A stretch of DNA of 5,908 nt from NCBI GenBank assembly GCA_024640835.1, contig JAHEEH010000139.1, forward strand, positions 1-5,908, written 5' to 3'. Positions 5,855 through 5,908 of the stretch are shown one piece after another. The notes beneath the pieces are model-generated. The model was given only the letters and a program-made list of their open reading frames with translations, did no database searches and had not been told where the DNA came from. The translations under genes and the position numbers were made by a program. Position 1 is the first letter of the stretch. Each line of letters opens with the position of its first letter. The stretch is from Bacteroidota bacterium (GTDB taxonomy: Bacteria; Bacteroidota; Rhodothermia; Rhodothermales; UBA10348).

Positions 5855-5908
5855 GCGTTCGCGAGACCATCCGGGCCAGGTCCTCCCGCCGGTCGGTCTT
5901 CTGGCGAC
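5851..5908 (+). CDS. Probable sensor histidine kinase, N-terminal fragment (continues beyond window)
   Basis: An ATG at 5851 overlaps the response-regulator stop in the four-base arrangement ATGA, and the frame stays open to the window end, giving MSVRETIRARSSRRSVFWR. This overlap is typical of a translationally coupled response regulator and sensor kinase pair. The visible 19 residues are strongly basic (seven Arg), which fits a cytoplasmic stretch before a first membrane helix, but no kinase domain can be seen. The call rests on gene order. If the Pho box is real, this would be a PhoR-like kinase. Confidence 0.6.
   Translation, partial: MSVRETIRARSSRRSVFWR

Overview
The window is a dense, GC-rich stretch (roughly two-thirds G+C by eye) of an ordinary bacterial chromosome. 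It shows no insertion sequences, CRISPR arrays, phage genes or RNA genes. High GC, a Bacteroidetes/planctomycete-style DUF1080 protein with a Cys-containing 'GCMDP' tail, and very few strong Shine-Dalgarno sequences would fit Gemmatimonadota or a neighbouring environmental phylum. That assignment is an inference from style, not a marker-gene result.

Layout, left to right. (1) The 3' part of a DUF1080 (3-keto-disaccharide hydrolase-like/LamG-like) gene runs off the left edge and ends at 463. (2) A complete recN (468-2168, +) starts four bases later with a GTG codon. (3) A complete phosphoglucomutase/phosphomannomutase-family gene (2210-3610, +) has the best ribosome binding site in the window. 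(4) Converging on it with a 7-base gap is a Nudix hydrolase of the CoA-pyrophosphatase type (3618-4247, -). It lies 37 bases downstream of a secreted protein of unknown function (4285-4998, -), and the two look like one transcription unit. (5) A 145-base divergent intergenic region (4999-5143) is noticeably more AT-rich than its surroundings. It contains a PhoB-like direct repeat, a 12-bp perfect palindrome and a TATATT -10-like element. (6) An OmpR/PhoB-family response regulator (5144-5854, +) overlaps by ATGA the start of the next gene, which runs off the right edge and is probably the partner sensor histidine kinase.

Functionally this is mostly housekeeping: double-strand break repair (RecN), hexose-phosphate interconversion, nucleotide/CoA housecleaning and a two-component system. 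The most informative observation is regulatory. The two 7-mers TTGTCAC and TGGTCAC, spaced by AAAT (11-bp period), match the architecture of a Pho box upstream of a PhoB-like regulator. This suggests that the two-component system is an autoregulated PhoB/PhoR-type phosphate-starvation system. I found no convincing evidence of a novel multi-gene system in this window.
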